This document shows positions 16,859 through 27,184 of a stretch of DNA of 64,000 bases, one piece after another. The position numbers were made by a program, and so were the translations under genes. The stretch is from Rhizobium sp. SG_E_25_P2 (lineage in GTDB: Bacteria > Pseudomonadota > Alphaproteobacteria > Rhizobiales > Rhizobiaceae). The notes below the pieces were generated by a model, which was not told the origin of the DNA, made no database searches, and saw only the letters and a list, made by a program, of their open reading frames with translations. The stretch is taken from NCBI RefSeq assembly GCF_029892285.1, contig NZ_JARXVM010000015.1, forward strand, positions 80,805 to 144,804, given 5' to 3'. The first letter of the stretch is position 1; the number at the start of each line of letters is the position of its first letter.

Positions 16859-17553
16859 GCCTTCATCTTTGGCCGAACGCGCGAGAGGCCGCCGTCGACG
16901 GCCAGAGTCTGACCGGTGATCCAGTCGTTTGCGGGGTCGAGCAGGAACACCACCGCCCGCGCCACATCACCGGGCGTGCCGATCCGGCCCAGCGCATGCA
17001 TGGCCTCCGACACCTTGCGCGACAGCTCGTTGCCGGTCACGCCCGCCGTCAGCGGCGTCTCAGTGAGGCCGGGGGCCACGGCGTTGACGCGCAATTTCTG
17101 TCCGGCATAGCTCGCCGCCGCCGCCAGCGTCAGGCCGATCACGCCGGCCTTGGCGGCGGCGATCGCTTCGTGATTGGCAAGCCCTTCCATAGCGGCGGCC
17201 GAGGAGACCAGCACCACCGATCCGCCCTGCTTCATATGCTTGCCGGCGGCGCGCATGGTGGCGAAAGCGGTGGTCAGCGAGGCCGAGATCACCGCGTCAT
17301 ATTGCTCGCGGGTGGTCAGATGCGCGGGCTTGAGAAGAAGCGAGCCCGAAAAATTGACGACGCCCTGTATGTCGCCCGCCGTCTGGAACGCGCGGTCGAC
17401 GGCGTCGAAATCACTGGCGTCGAGGATGATGTCGGGGGTGATCTTGGTCGAATCGCGGGCAGTGGTCACCACCTCGTGCCCAGCCGCGCTGAGCAGTCCT
17501 GTGGTCGCCTGTCCGATGCCGCTCGATGCGGCGATGATAAGAAATCGCGCCAT
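16855..17553 (-). CDS. Divergent short-chain dehydrogenase/reductase-like protein
   Basis: A 232-residue Rossmann-fold SDR. The cofactor motif is degenerate (AASSGIGQAT, residues about 8-17). The active-site Ser is in VLVSSAAAM, but the YxxxK motif reads IAAAK, so the catalytic Tyr is replaced by Ile. The C-terminal RVNAVAPGLTETPL and ITGQTLAVDGGLS are standard. It may bind NAD(P) without normal dehydrogenase chemistry. It is the first gene of the SDR-photolyase-DUF2256 operon (ATGA overlap), which suggests a role tied to light or DNA damage. Confidence 0.85.
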   Translation of the reverse strand: MARFLIIAASSGIGQATTGLLSAAGHEVVTTARDSTKITPDIILDASDFDAVDRAFQTAGDIQGVVNFSGSLLLKPAHLTTREQYDAVISASLTTAFATMRAAGKHMKQGGSVVLVSSAAAMEGLANHEAIAAAKAGVIGLTLAAAASYAGQKLRVNAVAPGLTETPLTAGVTGNELSRKVSEAMHALGRIGTPGDVARAVVFLLDPANDWITGQTLAVDGGLSRVRPKMKA

Positions 17554-17618
17554 GCCGGTCTCCTTTTCCCCTTCCTACGCAGGAAGGAGGCGAGGGGATC
17601 TGGCGCGTCTGTCAGGGA

Positions 17619-17837
17619 TCAGGCGGCGGGACTCATCCGCAGCGCGGTGACCAGTTGACCCGGTTCGCGCACGCCGTGACGATAGAGCTGGATGAGGGCG
17701 CGGGCGAGACGCTGGCAGGCTTCTTCATTGTCGGAAATGTGATGCTCGCCGCAAAGACTTGCATAAGCCTGGGCCAACCGGTCCATATCGTCGGGGCCGA
17801 ACATGCCGATGTCCTGACCGTCGAGTAGATACCGCAT
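17619..17837 (-). CDS. Conserved hypothetical 72-residue protein
   Basis: A small soluble protein starting MRYLLDGQDIGMFGPDDMDR, with one Cys in SLCGEHH and one in ACQRL. A strong GAGAGGGGG ribosome site lies six bases before the ATG at 17837, which favours this start over the longer open frame. Composition suggests three helices. I do not recognise the family. It lies upstream of the SDR gene on the same strand with about 65 bases between them. Confidence 0.65.
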   Translation of the reverse strand: MRYLLDGQDIGMFGPDDMDRLAQAYASLCGEHHISDNEEACQRLARALIQLYRHGVREPGQLVTALRMSPAA

Positions 17838-18022
17838 ATCAGCCCCCCTCTCATCGGCGCCGCCAACGCCCGCATCTCCATGAGATGCGAAGTTTAACAG
17901 CGGAATATGGCGAGACTGCGCGCGCGCCTGATTCCCCCAAAGAAAATCAAGGGCGCGGCAAATGGTTCCGAAAAACAACGCCCGCCATGCGGCGAGCGTT
18001 GTTTGGTCGACGTCTGGCCCGG

Positions 18023-18415
18023 TCAGCCCTTCTTGGGACCGGCGTCCAGGAACTGCGCGCACCAGCTCGGCTGGCCGTCGAGGCCGGCGCGGTCCGAAAT
18101 CGCGGTGATCGACTTGATCTTGTAGGAATCATTGACCGTCAGCCTGACCGTGCAGGACAGGTAGCGGGTGGTCGTCTTCTTCTTGGCCTTGCCCTGTGCG
18201 GCCACGCGCACGGTCTTGTAGCCGCCCTTCCACACATAGGTCGAGGTCGAGCCGCTGTCTTCGTCGCTAGCGGGCGGGCCGTAGGCGGCGAAGAATTTGC
18301 CGGCTTCGGCGCCAACCCACCGTTGGGAAAGCGGATCGGAAGAGACGACGCCGGTCGTGGTGCAGGATGCGAGAAGCGCCGTGACGACGGCGGCAAACGC
18401 GAGGCGGAGGGTCAT
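18023..18415 (-). CDS. Small lipoprotein
   Basis: A 130-residue precursor with a short Arg-containing start, hydrophobic core and lipobox LLASC (Cys at residue 18), so it should be lipidated and anchored in a membrane. The mature part carries KFFAAYGPPASDEDSGSTST, TYVWKGGYKTVRV and two further cysteines (SCTVRL, WCAQF) that may pair. The pattern WxG...AYGxP resembles small SmpA/BamE-like outer-membrane lipoproteins, but this is loose. It stands alone, with the ATG following GGAGG. Confidence 0.75.
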   Translation of the reverse strand: MTLRLAFAAVVTALLASCTTTGVVSSDPLSQRWVGAEAGKFFAAYGPPASDEDSGSTSTYVWKGGYKTVRVAAQGKAKKKTTTRYLSCTVRLTVNDSYKIKSITAISDRAGLDGQPSWCAQFLDAGPKKG

Positions 18416-18701
18416 TGAGCTCGATGTCCTTGAACTGGGCGACGCGGGATGAAAATCAGGGGAGGAGTCCGCGGCGCGCGCTGTTTTGCTGCGGTTTCGC
18501 TCTAGCGCGAGCCTGTGCAAAACGGAACGGGAATTTTCAATTGCCCGCGGAAATTTATCGGGCTTGCTGGAATTGTATGCTTTTTGACCTTTTGGAAAAT
18601 AATTTCTCGGAACCGCTTGCATTTTAGAAAAGGATACGCTCATTTTTGCCTCAACCACGCCGGTTTGTGCTGGCGGGGATAAACCAAAGGGGAAAACCAA
18701 G

Positions 18702-20297
18702 ATGAAGAAGCTCGCCACGCTGCTTGCAGCGACCGCTCTCGTGTCCACTTTTGCGCTCGCCGCCCAGGCCAAGACGCTTGTTTATTGCTCCGAAGCGTCG
18801 CCGGAAGGCTTCGATCCGGCGCTGTACACCGGCGGCCAGACCTTCGACGCCTCTTCGCGCACCGCCTATAACCGCCTCGTCGAATTCAAGCATGGCGGCA
18901 CGGAACTCGAGCCCGGCCTCGCCGAAAGCTGGACCATTTCGCCCGACGGCCTTGAATACACCTTCAAGCTGCGCGCAGGCGTCAAGTTCCAGACCACAGA
19001 ATATTTCACCCCCACCCGCGACCTCAACGCCGATGACGTGATCTTCTCCTTCGAGCGCCAGCTCAAGGCCGATCATCCCTGGCACAAATATGTCGAAGGC
19101 GCGGCTTGGGAATACGCTGCCGGCATGGGCCTGCCCGAGAATGTCAAGGCTGTTGAAAAGGTCGACGACCTCACCGTCAAATTCGTGCTGAACAAGCCGG
19201 AAGCGCCGTTCCTCGCCAATCTCGGCATGGACTTCGCCTCGATCCTGTCCAAGGAATATGCCGACAAGCTGCAGGCCGATGGCAAGATGGGCCAGCTCAA
19301 CCAGATGCCGCTCGGCACCGGTCCCTTCACCTTCGTGGCCTATCAGGCCGACGCCGTGATCCGCTACAAGGCCAACGACACCTATTTCAAGGGCAAGGAA
19401 AAGATCGACGATCTCGTCTTCGCGATCACCACCGACGCCGCCGTGCGCGCTCAGAAGCTCAAGGCCGGCGAATGCCATGTGATGCCCTATCCGAACGCCG
19501 CCGATGTCGCGGACCTCAAGGCTGATCCGAATCTCAACGTCATCGAACAGCCAGGCCTGAACGTCGCCTATCTCGCCTACAACACCACCCAGGCGCCGTT
19601 CGACAAGCCTGAAGTGCGCAAGGCGCTGAACATGGCGATCAACAAGCAGGCGATCGTCGACGCCGTGTTCCAGGGCGCGGCCCAGCCGGCCAAGAACCCG
19701 ATCCCGCCGACCATGTGGTCCTATAACGACAAGGTCGAAGACGACAAATACGACGTCGACGCCGCCAAGGCCGCGCTCGAAAAGGCTGGCGTCACGGGTC
19801 TGAAGATGAAGATCTGGGCCATGCCGGTGTCGCGTCCCTACATGCTCAACGCCCGCCGCGCGGCCGAGATCATGCAGGCCGATTTCGCCAAGATCGGCGT
19901 GGAAGTCGAGATCGTCTCCTATGAATGGGCCGAATATCTCGACAAGTCCAAGGCCAAGGACCGCGACGGCGCCGTCATGCTCGGCTGGACCGGCGACAAT
20001 GGCGATCCGGACAACTTCCTCGACACTCTGCTCGGCTGCAACGCCGTGGGCGGCAACAACCGCGCTCAGTGGTGCAACAAGGAGTTCGACGATCTGGTGA
20101 AGAAGGCCAAGATCACCTCCGACATCGCCGAGCGCACCAAGCTCTATGAAGAGGCGCAGGTCGTCTTCAAGCGCGAGGCGCCCTGGGCCACCATCGACCA
20201 TTCGGTCGGCTTCACGCCCGTGTCCAAGAAGGTCTCCGGTTACCAGATGGATCCGCTCGGCATCCACCGTTTCGACGGCGTGGACATCGCGGAATAA
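18702..20297 (+). CDS. dppA: Dipeptide-binding periplasmic protein DppA
   Basis: A 531-residue precursor with a clear signal peptide (MKKLATLLAA..., cleavage after AQA near residue 23). The mature start KTLVYCSEASPEGFDPALYT is very close to E. coli DppA, and ADDVIFSFERQ, FLANLGMDFASILSKEYAD and IGTGPF-like segments follow. It captures dipeptides for DppBCDF. Family length. It is the first gene of the dpp operon, preceded by about 285 bases of regulatory sequence, and followed by two hairpins that may favour dppA mRNA over the rest. Confidence 0.94.
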   Translation: MKKLATLLAATALVSTFALAAQAKTLVYCSEASPEGFDPALYTGGQTFDASSRTAYNRLVEFKHGGTELEPGLAESWTISPDGLEYTFKLRAGVKFQTTEYFTPTRDLNADDVIFSFERQLKADHPWHKYVEGAAWEYAAGMGLPENVKAVEKVDDLTVKFVLNKPEAPFLANLGMDFASILSKEYADKLQADGKMGQLNQMPLGTGPFTFVAYQADAVIRYKANDTYFKGKEKIDDLVFAITTDAAVRAQKLKAGECHVMPYPNAADVADLKADPNLNVIEQPGLNVAYLAYNTTQAPFDKPEVRKALNMAINKQAIVDAVFQGAAQPAKNPIPPTMWSYNDKVEDDKYDVDAAKAALEKAGVTGLKMKIWAMPVSRPYMLNARRAAEIMQADFAKIGVEVEIVSYEWAEYLDKSKAKDRDGAVMLGWTGDNGDPDNFLDTLLGCNAVGGNNRAQWCNKEFDDLVKKAKITSDIAERTKLYEEAQVVFKREAPWATIDHSVGFTPVSKKVSGYQMDPLGIHRFDGVDIAE

Positions 20298-20315
20298 TTC
20301 GTCACAATTGAAACT

Positions 20316-20366
20316 GCCCTCCCATGACGGGAGGGCGATGAGCGGGGAAGCGTAAGCCTCCCCGCT
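20316..20366 (+). promoter_or_regulatory. Two stem-loops between dppA and dppB
   Basis: The first hairpin pairs GCCCTCCC (20316-20323) with GGGAGGGC (20329-20336). The second pairs AGCGGGGA (20341-20348) with TCCCCGCT (20359-20366). Neither is followed by a long T run, so they look like mRNA stabilisers or partial attenuators rather than full terminators. Such hairpins after binding-protein genes raise the amount of that protein relative to the permease. Confidence 0.7.
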
Positions 20367-20387
20367 TTCGAACAATGGAAAGAGCCC

Positions 20388-21392
20388 ATGCTGCGGTTTC
20401 TTATCGGCAGGCTGGCTGTGCTGATCCCCACTTTCGTGGGCGTCGCCCTGATCGCATTCTCCTTCATCCGTCTTCTGCCCGGCGATCCGGTGATGCTGAT
20501 GTCGGGCGAGCGTGTGATGGATCCCGAACGGCACGCCCAGATCATGCAGGATCTCGGCCTCGACAGGCCCTTCTACGCCCAATTCGCCGATTATCTCGGC
20601 GGCGTCGTCACCGGCGATCTCGGAACCTCCATCGTCACCAAGCGCCCGGTGCTCGATGAGTTCTTCGCGCTGTTTCCGGCCACCGTCGAACTCTCTCTCT
20701 GCGCCATCCTGCTCGCGGTCGCCATCGGCGTGCCGGCCGGCGTCGTCGCCGCCATCAAGCGCGGCACCTGGGTCGACCAGTCGGTAATGGGGGTCGCCCT
20801 GATCGGCTATTCCATGCCGATCTTCTGGTGGGGCCTGCTGCTGATCATCTTCTTCTCCGGCTATCTGCAATGGACGCCGGTGTCGGGCCGCATTTCGCTG
20901 ATGTATTTCTTCCCGCAGGTCACCGGCTTCATGCTGATCGACAGCCTGCTGTCGGGCCAGAAAGGCGCGTTCCAGTCCGCCGTCAGCTATCTCATCCTGC
21001 CGACCATCGTGCTCGGCACGATCCCGCTCGCGGTGATCGCGCGGCAGACGCGCTCGGCCATGCTGGAAGTTCTGGGCGAGGATTATGTCCGCACCGCCCG
21101 CGCCAAGGGGCTGACGCCCTTCCGCGTGGTCGGCGTGCACGCGCTCAGAAACGCGATGATCCCCGTCGTCACCACCATCGGCCTGCAAGTGGGCGTGCTG
21201 TTGGCCGGCGCGATCCTGACGGAATCGATCTTCTCCTGGCCGGGCATCGGCAAATGGATGGTCGATGCGGTGTTCAAGCGCGACTATGTCGTCGTTCAGG
21301 GCGGGCTGTTGCTCATCGCCGCCGTGATCATGCTGGTCAACCTGATCGTCGACCTGCTTTACGGCTTCCTCAACCCGCGCATCGCGAGATAG
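20388..21392 (+). CDS. dppB: Dipeptide ABC transporter permease DppB
   Basis: A 334-residue inner-membrane permease with about six helices, opening MLRFLIGRLAVLIPTFVGVA, the common DppB start. The EAA loop is DYVRTARAKGLTPFRVVGVH, near residue 230, and it ends in FLNPRIAR. It pairs with DppC to form the channel. Family length, ATG with a weak GGAAAG site. Ten bases separate it from dppC. Confidence 0.93.
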   Translation: MLRFLIGRLAVLIPTFVGVALIAFSFIRLLPGDPVMLMSGERVMDPERHAQIMQDLGLDRPFYAQFADYLGGVVTGDLGTSIVTKRPVLDEFFALFPATVELSLCAILLAVAIGVPAGVVAAIKRGTWVDQSVMGVALIGYSMPIFWWGLLLIIFFSGYLQWTPVSGRISLMYFFPQVTGFMLIDSLLSGQKGAFQSAVSYLILPTIVLGTIPLAVIARQTRSAMLEVLGEDYVRTARAKGLTPFRVVGVHALRNAMIPVVTTIGLQVGVLLAGAILTESIFSWPGIGKWMVDAVFKRDYVVVQGGLLLIAAVIMLVNLIVDLLYGFLNPRIAR

Positions 21393-21402
21393 GAGAGGGG
21401 AC

Positions 21403-22302
21403 ATGGCTTTGACAGACACAAAGACCATCGCCGCCGCGCCGCCTTCGGCGCTCCGCGAATTCTGGTTCTACTTCTCCCGCAACAAGGGCGCGGTCATCGG
21501 CCTCATCATCTTCACCATCATTCTGCTGATGGCGATCTTTGCGCCATGGGTCTCCCCGCATGCGCCGGATGCGCAGGATCGTTCGGTCCTGCTGCTGCCG
21601 CCGGTGTGGATGGACAAGGGCTCTTCGCTCTTCCTTCTCGGCACCGACGCTGTCGGCCGCGATATCCTTTCGCGGCTGATCTTCGGCGCGCGCTTCTCGC
21701 TGTTCGTCGGCGTGGTCGTGGTGTCGATCTCGGTGATCTCTGGCGTGCTGATCGGCCTTGTCGCCGGCTATTTCGGCGGCAAGGTCGACACGGTGATCAT
21801 GCGGATCATGGATATCATCCTGGCGTTTCCGTCGCTGCTGCTCGCGCTGGTGCTGGTGGCGGTGCTGGGGCCTGGCCTCGTCAACGCCATGATCGCGATC
21901 TCGCTCGTCAACCAGCCGCATTTCGTGCGCCTGACGCGCGCTGCGGTGATGATCGAACGCGGCAAGGATTATGTGGTCGGCTCGCGGGTTGCGGGCGCCG
22001 GCACGGCGCGGCTGATGTTCCTGACCATCCTGCCCAACTGTCTTGCGCCGCTGATCGTCCAGGCCACGCTCGCCTTCTCGGCGGCGATCCTGGATGCGGC
22101 CGCGCTCGGCTTTCTCGGCATGGGCGCGCAGCCGCCGACGCCGGAATGGGGCACCATGCTCGCCGAAGCCCGCGAATTCATCCAGCGCGCCTGGTGGGTG
22201 GTCACCTTCCCGGGGCTCGCGATCCTGATCACGGTGCTCGCAATCAACCTGATGGGCGACGGCCTGCGCGATGCGCTCGATCCCAAGCTGAAGAGGTCGT
22301 GA
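21403..22302 (+). CDS. dppC: Dipeptide ABC transporter permease DppC
   Basis: A 299-residue permease with the DppC/OppC pattern: N-terminal helix after REFWFYFSRNKGAVIG, the LGTDAVGRDILSRLIFGARF segment, and EAA loop DYVVGSRVAGAGTARLMFLT. It ends GDGLRDALDPKLKRS, the classic DppC tail. It forms the second half of the peptide channel. GGAGAGGGGAC precedes the ATG. Its stop is four bases before an unrecognised gene that interrupts the usual dppC-dppD junction. Confidence 0.93.
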   Translation: MALTDTKTIAAAPPSALREFWFYFSRNKGAVIGLIIFTIILLMAIFAPWVSPHAPDAQDRSVLLLPPVWMDKGSSLFLLGTDAVGRDILSRLIFGARFSLFVGVVVVSISVISGVLIGLVAGYFGGKVDTVIMRIMDIILAFPSLLLALVLVAVLGPGLVNAMIAISLVNQPHFVRLTRAAVMIERGKDYVVGSRVAGAGTARLMFLTILPNCLAPLIVQATLAFSAAILDAAALGFLGMGAQPPTPEWGTMLAEAREFIQRAWWVVTFPGLAILITVLAINLMGDGLRDALDPKLKRS

Positions 22303-22306
22303 TGGC

Positions 22307-22846
22307 ATGAACGCCTGGGTCGGTCCGGCCATTGTCGCAGCGGCGATATCGAGCGTCATCGGCGTCTTGAGCCTCTACCTCAATGCCTGGCTGACGCTCA
22401 GACTGGACCGGACCCGGCGGCTGGAAAAGGTCAGGGACGTGCAGATTGCCCTGTTGGCGGAAATCCGCGCCGACATCCACAATCTCAGGTTCTTCGATTT
22501 GGACGGGCATCTGGAACTGGTGATGGAGCGTTATCGGACGATACCGGGCTATGTCCCCAAGCCGAGCCGGTCTCCGCCCTTGCTTCTGGAGGGGCTGCTG
22601 AAGTCGGATGTTCAATTGCTGCCGTCTTGGGTCATCGACGCGGTCATACTCTATGTTCGACAGAAGACGGCGATCGAGTTGTTCGTCGATGACATCAGGG
22701 GCGATGACTTCGCCAAACGCGACAAGGAACTGCAGATGAAGATGTATGCTGACTTCATCAATATGAAGAAAGTGGAGCACTCATTGGCGCGGGCGGCGCG
22801 CGATGTGCTGGAAGCGTCCCTCGAATTCACAGCCCGGCGTCAGTAG
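22307..22846 (+). CDS. Membrane-anchored hypothetical protein inside the dpp operon
   Basis: A 179-residue protein with one N-terminal hydrophobic helix (VGPAIVAAAISSVIGVLSLY), then a charged, helical region (LRLDRTRRLEKVRDVQIALL) likely to form coiled coil on the cytosolic side. I recognise no domain. It starts four bases after dppC and is followed by about 140 bases before dppD, so it looks inserted into the operon. Codon use appears less GC-biased in the last third than in dppC, weakly suggesting transfer. Confidence 0.65.
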   Translation: MNAWVGPAIVAAAISSVIGVLSLYLNAWLTLRLDRTRRLEKVRDVQIALLAEIRADIHNLRFFDLDGHLELVMERYRTIPGYVPKPSRSPPLLLEGLLKSDVQLLPSWVIDAVILYVRQKTAIELFVDDIRGDDFAKRDKELQMKMYADFINMKKVEHSLARAARDVLEASLEFTARRQ

Positions 22847-22985
22847 CCGGGCTGGGGCCCTGTCGGGCCATCAAGGGGTGTCGTGTTGTAGGGCGGGATC
22901 GGCTTCGATGGTTTCGGCGTGTATGAACGCATGGCGCCTGCTCCTGTTAGACTTGGAATAATAATATCTGAAAGAGGCGAATACA

Positions 22986-23983
22986 ATGCCCTTGCTAGAC
23001 ATACGAAATCTCACCGTCGAGTTCGAGACGACGTCGGGCCTGTTTCGCGCCGTCGACGGCGTGTCGCTTGCCTGTGATCGCGGCGAGATCCTCGCGGTGG
23101 TCGGCGAGTCCGGATCGGGCAAGTCGGTGGCCATGCTCGCGGTGATGGGGCTTCTTCCGTGGACGGCCAGGATCTCCGCCGACGCCATGCTGTTTGACGG
23201 CAAGGACCTGCGCTCGCTCACGCCGGCGGAGCGGCGCAAGATCATCGGCAAGGATGTGGCGATGATCTTCCAGGAGCCGATGACCTCGCTCAATCCGTGC
23301 TTCACCGTCGGCTTCCAGCTGGACGAGGCGCTCAAGACCCATTTGGACCTGTCGAAGTCCGAACGCCGCGCCCGCTCGATCGAGCTTCTCAAGAAGGTCG
23401 GCATTCCCGCGCCCGAAAGCCGGCTCGGCAATTTCCCGCATCAGATGTCGGGCGGAATGAGCCAGCGCGTGATGATAGCCATGGCGCTGGCCTGCAATCC
23501 GAAACTGCTGATCGCCGACGAGCCGACCACCGCGCTCGACGTGACCATTCAGGCGCAGATCCTCGATCTCCTCGTGCGCCTGCAGGAGGAAGAGGGCATG
23601 GCGCTGGTGTTGATCACCCATGACATGGGCGTGGTCGCTGAAACCGCCCATCGCGTTCAGGTGCAATATGCCGGTCAGAAGGTCGAGGAGCAGCCGGTGA
23701 TCGAGCTCTTCGCCGATCCGCATCACCCCTACACGGCGGCGCTTTTGTCGGCGCTGCCGGAACGCGCCGTCGCCGGCGGACGCCTGCCGTCGATCGCGGG
23801 CGTCGTGCCCGGCGCGCATGACAGGCCCACGGGCTGTCTGTTCTCGCCGCGCTGCAAATTCGCCACCGATCTCTGTCGCCAGACCGCCAAGCGCCAGGGG
23901 CCGGAACTCGGCTCGGCGCTCTGCAACTATCCGCTCATCCACGGCATGCCTCAGGGCCATCCGAGCAAGGAGGAGGCCTTCGC

Positions 23984-23987
<4 letters not shown>
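22986..23987 (+). CDS. dppD: Dipeptide ABC transporter ATP-binding protein DppD
   Basis: A 333-residue ABC ATPase with Walker [10 protein letters not shown]-loop [11 protein letters not shown], signature MSGGMSQRV and Walker [13 protein letters not shown]. The C-terminal oligopeptide domain has the cysteine pattern [14 protein letters not shown]. It powers the DppBC channel with DppF. ATG 22986 follows a short AGAGGCG site. It overlaps dppF by four bases (ATGA). Confidence 0.93.
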
Positions 23988-24928
<941 letters not shown>

Positions 24929-25052
24929 GGTCTTCGCGCCGCCGCAAAAATGTGAGAAAGACGCTCATCTTCTTGGTTCCTTGACCGTTGTCAGGGACAG
25001 GGCCGTTCGTCGGCGGTAACGACGGGCGTTTTCTCATTGCGGCACGATCATC

Positions 25053-26267
25053 ATGCGTAAACTGAAAATCCTTTCCGTCGCTCTTCTGCTCTCGCTGCCC
25101 GTTGGCGCAGTCGCGCTTCGCATGGCCGGCGCCAACGCCTATCCGACGCCGGAAAGCCTGGGCGCGGCGCTGTTTCACGACAAGACCCTGTCGTTTAACC
25201 GCACGCAGGCCTGTTCGACCTGTCATATGCCCGATATGGGCTTCACCGATCACAACGAGCCGGGCGGCGCCGCCGTCTCGCGCGGCGACGACAGCAAGTC
25301 CTTCGGCGATCGCAATGCGCCTTCGGTGGCCTATGCCGCCTTCAGCCCCGCCTTCCACAAGGACAAGGCGACCGGCGTCTGGCAGGGCGGCCAGTTCTGG
25401 GATGGCCGCGCCGGCAAGCTCGAGGATCAGGCCGGCGGGCCGCCGCTCAACCCGATCGAAATGGGCATGCCCGACAAGAAGACCGTCGCCGCCCGCATCC
25501 AGGAAAATTCAGGCTATGTCGACGCCATCAAGCGCTTGTATGGCAAGGACGCGCTGTCGACGGATGACAAGGCCTTCGCCTCGGTCACCAGCGCCATCGC
25601 CGCCTTCGAGCGCACCAAGGACGTTTCGCCCTTCGATTCCCGTTATGATCGTTATCTGCGCGGCGAGGAGAAGTTCACCGAGCAAGAAGAGCTTGGCCGC
25701 ACGCTGTTCTTCTCCACCCAATTCGCCAATTGCAGCCTCTGCCACGACATCAAGGGCATGGACGGCCGCTATGAGAGCTCGACCTTTTCGAGCCACAAAT
25801 ATTTCAACATCGGCGTGCCCGCCAACACCGCCGCCCGCGCCAGGAACGGCGTGAAGCCTGGCTATGTCGATATCGGCCTGGCCGCGAATCCCGAAGTGGC
25901 CGGCGATCCGGCTGAGAAGGGCAAGTTCAAGGTTCCGACGCTGCGCAATATCGCGGTCACAGGCCCCTATATGCACAATGGCGTCTTCAAGGATCTCCGC
26001 ACGGTCATCCTGTTCTACAACAAGTATAATTCCAAGAAGAAGAGCCGACAGATCAATCCCGAAACCGGTCAGCGCTGGGCCGACCCCGAAATCGCCGGCA
26101 ATCTCGCGACCAAGGAACTGGAGACCGGCCCCGGCCTCGACGACAAGCGCATTGATGCGCTTGTCGCCTTCCTGAAGACGCTGACCGACAAGCGCTATGA
26201 GCCGCTGCTCGCCAAGGCCCCGACCCCAAAGGCCGCCGAAGCGGGCACATCAGCCGCCAAGCCCTGA
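25053..26267 (+). CDS. Di-haem cytochrome c peroxidase / MauG-family protein
   Basis: A 404-residue exported protein with an N-terminal hydrophobic signal (ILSVALLLSLPVGAVAL). It carries two c-type haem sites, CSTCH near residue 54 and CSLCH near residue 230, in the order found in CcpA and MauG enzymes. A conserved VPTLRNIAVTGPYMHNG segment follows the second haem and supplies the methionine region. It reduces peroxide in the periplasm or modifies a protein substrate; the sequence cannot separate these. It has an Ala/Pro-rich tail and no partner gene nearby. Confidence 0.88.
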   Translation: MRKLKILSVALLLSLPVGAVALRMAGANAYPTPESLGAALFHDKTLSFNRTQACSTCHMPDMGFTDHNEPGGAAVSRGDDSKSFGDRNAPSVAYAAFSPAFHKDKATGVWQGGQFWDGRAGKLEDQAGGPPLNPIEMGMPDKKTVAARIQENSGYVDAIKRLYGKDALSTDDKAFASVTSAIAAFERTKDVSPFDSRYDRYLRGEEKFTEQEELGRTLFFSTQFANCSLCHDIKGMDGRYESSTFSSHKYFNIGVPANTAARARNGVKPGYVDIGLAANPEVAGDPAEKGKFKVPTLRNIAVTGPYMHNGVFKDLRTVILFYNKYNSKKKSRQINPETGQRWADPEIAGNLATKELETGPGLDDKRIDALVAFLKTLTDKRYEPLLAKAPTPKAAEAGTSAAKP

Positions 26268-26416
26268 CGGATTTCGCCGGTTCCTTGATGTTGGCCTGGG
26301 CCGCGTCCATGCGCTTCCGCCTGAGGGACGTTCCTCATTGGCTCTGGACAGGCCCTTTCTCTGCGCCTACCTATGGGCCGCAGAGGATGCGGCGTGGCCG
26401 CCGAGGGAGGAAATCC

Positions 26417-27184
26417 ATGCTGACTATACCCGATCTCGCCGGCAAGGCGGTCTTGATCACCGGCGCATCGACCGGCATCGGCGCGGCGCTTGCCCGCGCC
26501 TTTGGCGCGCAGGGCGCCAAGGTGATCGTCCATTACAATTCGAGCGCCGACGCGGCCGAACGCGTGGCCGCTGATATCAGGACGGCGGGCGGCGAGGCGG
26601 CGCTGGCGCGCGGCGACGCCTCGAAATCAGCGGAAATCGCCCGCGTCGTGGACGAAGCCGCAAGCGCCTTCGGCCGTCTGGATGGTTTGATCAACAATGC
26701 CGGCGCCATGGTCGCCCGCACGCTCTATGAAGACATGACCGACGACTATTATGACGCGGTGATGGATCTCAACGCCCGTTCCGTGGTGTCTGCCTCCAAG
26801 GCGGCGATCGCCCATCTCAAGAAAGACGGCGGCTTCATCGTCAACACCACCTCGGTGGCCGCCCGCACCGGCGGCACGGCAGGCTCCGGCGTCTACGGTT
26901 CGTCGAAAGCCTTTGTCGGCGCAGTCACCAAGGGGCTGGCGCTCGAATTCGGCAAATATGGCGTGCGCGTCAATGCGGTCGCGCCCGGCTTCATCGAAAC
27001 GCCGTTCCAGGAAAAATACGCGCTGCCGGGCCAGAGCGAGAAGGTCGCCGCCGCCGTGCCGTTGGGACGTCCGGGCGCGCCGGAAGATTGCGTCGGCGCC
27101 TATCTCTTCCTCGCCTCCGCCCTATTGTCGGGCTATGTCACCGGCCAGACCATTGATGTCAACGGCGGCCAGATCATGCCTTAA
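26417..27184 (+). CDS. Short-chain dehydrogenase/reductase
   Basis: A 255-residue classical SDR with cofactor motif TGASTGIG (residues about 14-21), NNAG near residue 93, and the active-site pair Ser (NTTSVA) and YGSSK. The C-terminal VNAVAPGFIETPF and VTGQTIDVNGGQIMP are typical. HYNSSADAAERVA after the second strand suggests NADP preference (FabG-like). ATG 26417 has GAGGGAGGAAA upstream. The 44 in-frame codons before it have no ribosome site. Substrate unknown. Confidence 0.88.
   Translation: MLTIPDLAGKAVLITGASTGIGAALARAFGAQGAKVIVHYNSSADAAERVAADIRTAGGEAALARGDASKSAEIARVVDEAASAFGRLDGLINNAGAMVARTLYEDMTDDYYDAVMDLNARSVVSASKAAIAHLKKDGGFIVNTTSVAARTGGTAGSGVYGSSKAFVGAVTKGLALEFGKYGVRVNAVAPGFIETPFQEKYALPGQSEKVAAAVPLGRPGAPEDCVGAYLFLASALLSGYVTGQTIDVNGGQIMP

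Noticed and set aside
18651..21428. Minus-strand open frame of 925 residues opposite dppA and dppB
   Set aside because: Asp/His/Arg-rich shadow frame of highly biased codons; the opposite strand holds recognised genes.
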